This document shows positions 30,716 to 31,868 of a DNA stretch of 31,868 nucleotides, one piece after another. The position numbers and the translations under genes are program-made. The stretch comes from Chloroflexota bacterium (GTDB lineage: Bacteria; Chloroflexota; Dormibacteria; CF-121): NCBI GenBank assembly GCA_005881235.1, contig VBEQ01000146.1:1-31868 (forward strand). Reading direction: 5' to 3'. Within the stretch, counting starts at the first letter, position 1; each line of letters opens with the position of its first letter. The notes beneath the pieces were generated by a model. The model was not told the DNA's origin. It saw nothing but the letters and a program-made list of their open reading frames with translations, and did not search any database.

Positions 30716-31868
30716 ATGCCGCCAAAAAGCCCGCGTGACGTGGCCGACGATGCCCTCGGCCGCGTCGTTGAGCGGCTCACCACCTCCCATCACCGGCGCC
30801 GCCTCGCGCGTGTGCGCTTGACCGCGGCCATCGATCCTCCGCCAGGCGGGTGGGCCGAGGGCGAACCACCGCCGCGGGCGGGGAACGCGGTCACCGTGCT
30901 GATCGATGGGGCGGAGGCATTGCCGGCGATGGTGGACGCGATCGAGAACGCCCGCTCGCACGTCCATGTCACCGGCTGGCACGTCACACCGGATTTCGCC
31001 CTGACCCGCGACGAAGCGCCGAGGATCCTACGACAGCTGCTCGCTGAGGTTGCAACCCGGATCCCCGTTCGGGTGTTGATCTGGGCGGGTGCGCCCCTTC
31101 CCGTCCTTCGTCCGTGGCGCGGTGACGTCCGCGGAATCCGCGAACAACTTGTGACTGGGACCCGCACCCAGTGCGCGCTGGATGCCCGCGAGCGGCCGAT
31201 GCACTGCCATCACGAAAAGACGATCGTGGTCGACGATCAGGTGGCCTTCGTCGGTGGAATCGACCTGACGCGCTTCAACGGCGATCGATGGGACACGCCC
31301 CGGCATCCGGCTCGTGGCGGTGTTGGCTGGCACGATGTCGCGGCGAGAATCAGCGGGCCCGCGGTGCAGGATGTGGCGCAGAACTTTGCGATGCGCTGGG
31401 AGGCAACCACGGGCGAGAAGTTGCCCGCAGCCTCTGCGCCGTCAGTCACCGGTGACGTCGAGCTGCAGCTGGTGCGGACGGTCCCGGACGGCATGTACCG
31501 GCAGCTGCCGCGCGGAGAATTCCGGATCCTCGAGTCGTACCTGCGCGGCCTGCGTGCCGCGCAACGTTTTGTTTATCTCGAGAACCAATTCCTCTGGTCG
31601 CCCGAGATCCTCGCGGTGCTGCGTGAGAAGCTCGCCCGACCGCCGACGCCCGACTTCCGCCTCGTCCTCGTCCTTCCGGCCAGGCCCGACAACGGCGCTG
31701 ACGATACGCGCGGCCAGCTCGGAACGCTGGTGCAGGCCGACGGCGACGGAGGCCGGCTGCTGGCATGCACGCTCTACGCGATCGGCGGCGAGAAGGACTG
31801 GCCGGTCTATGTCCACGCCAAGGTAGGCATCGTCGACGATGCCTGGATGACGATTGGATCAGCGAACC
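30716..31868 (+). CDS. phospholipase D-family protein, two HKD motifs (3' end outside window)
   Basis: An open frame from ATG 30716 runs to the window edge, 384 full codons, without a stop. HKD1 is H166-x-K168-x4-D173 (HHEKTIVVDD) followed by FVGGIDL, and HKD2 is H367-x-K369-x4-D374 (VHAKVGIVDD) followed by IGSAN. This spacing and the VGGIDL/IGSAN contexts resemble full-length phospholipase D and cardiolipin-synthase-like transphosphatidylases more than small nucleases. No signal peptide or membrane helix is seen at the N-terminus, which begins with a charged, Pro/Arg-rich stretch. The protein is likely cytosolic or peripheral. It is divergent from the DedA gene. This is the second PLD-family protein in the window and is not closely similar to the first. 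Confidence 0.9.
   Translation, partial: MPPKSPRDVADDALGRVVERLTTSHHRRRLARVRLTAAIDPPPGGWAEGEPPPRAGNAVTVLIDGAEALPAMVDAIENARSHVHVTGWHVTPDFALTRDEAPRILRQLLAEVATRIPVRVLIWAGAPLPVLRPWRGDVRGIREQLVTGTRTQCALDARERPMHCHHEKTIVVDDQVAFVGGIDLTRFNGDRWDTPRHPARGGVGWHDVAARISGPAVQDVAQNFAMRWEATTGEKLPAASAPSVTGDVELQLVRTVPDGMYRQLPRGEFRILESYLRGLRAAQRFVYLENQFLWSPEILAVLREKLARPPTPDFRLVLVLPARPDNGADDTRGQLGTLVQADGDGGRLLACTLYAIGGEKDWPVYVHAKVGIVDDAWMTIGSAN

Noticed and set aside
30683..30982. 100-residue N-terminal extension of the DedA protein
   Set aside because: The extension is Arg/His/Pro-rich, unlike DedA proteins, and is antisense to the PLD gene; ATG 30682 has a -10-like box 7 bases upstream.
1..31868. CRISPR arrays, transposons, prophage, rRNA or toxin-antitoxin systems
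   Set aside because: No regularly spaced repeats, transposase or integrase motifs, terminal repeats or rRNA-like sequence were seen; the only RNA gene found is tRNA-Leu.

Overview
The window is a compact, high-GC bacterial chromosome segment made almost entirely of housekeeping genes. I see no insertion sequence, prophage, CRISPR array or rRNA. Several features suggest a lineage near Chloroflexota or Dormibacterota/Actinobacteriota: whiA upstream of gap-pgk-tpiA, a DUF222/13E12-type HNH protein, a Chloroflexus-type malate dehydrogenase, an ATP-type PEP carboxykinase, and frequent GTG starts with TANNNT boxes 6-7 bases upstream. This placement is inferred from gene content, not from a phylogeny.

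Layout. 1-3310 (+): 3' part of polA, mutM, and a PAP2-like membrane protein. 3372-4598 (-): DUF222-HNH endonuclease, with a palindrome just before its start. 4682-4924 (+): small two-helix membrane protein. 4984-11741 (+): uvrB-uvrA-uvrC, the whole excision nuclease. 11755-13642 (+): a 52-residue stand-alone ClpX-type zinc finger, then a coiled-coil/HisKA-like/REC-REC protein. 13639-14472 (-): lgt. 14495-19982 (+): whiA-gapA-pgk-tpiA-gpmI. 19942-20988 (-): a PLD-family lipoprotein candidate. 21085-22940 (+): secG and a peptide-type solute-binding protein. 22972-23055 (-): tRNA-Leu(CAG). 23113-24164 (+): transglutaminase-like protein and a 100-residue unknown. 24238-26171 (+): OmpR-type regulator and histidine kinase. 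26179-27519 (-): MFS transporter. 27573-30083 (+): mdh and pckA. 30080-30682 (-): DedA protein. 30716 to the end (+): a second, two-HKD PLD protein cut by the window edge.

How the genes work together. polA, mutM and uvrBAC form a DNA repair block. gapA-pgk-tpiA-gpmI cover the triose part of glycolysis, and mdh-pckA link oxaloacetate to PEP. lgt would lipidate exported lipoproteins, and secG serves the Sec translocon.

The most interesting signals are regulatory and architectural. Many first genes of transcription units have a -10-like TANNNT box ending 6-7 bases before the start codon, which predicts leaderless mRNAs. lgt and whiA are divergent, their starts are 22 bases apart and their predicted -10 boxes overlap. 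Other points are the zinc-finger microprotein, the kinase-like protein without an ATPase domain, an apparent CTG start for pgk, and likely loss of catalytic residues in the PolA exonuclease and PAP2 proteins. I found no clear new defence or biosynthetic system. No stretch longer than 300 bases lacks a gene.
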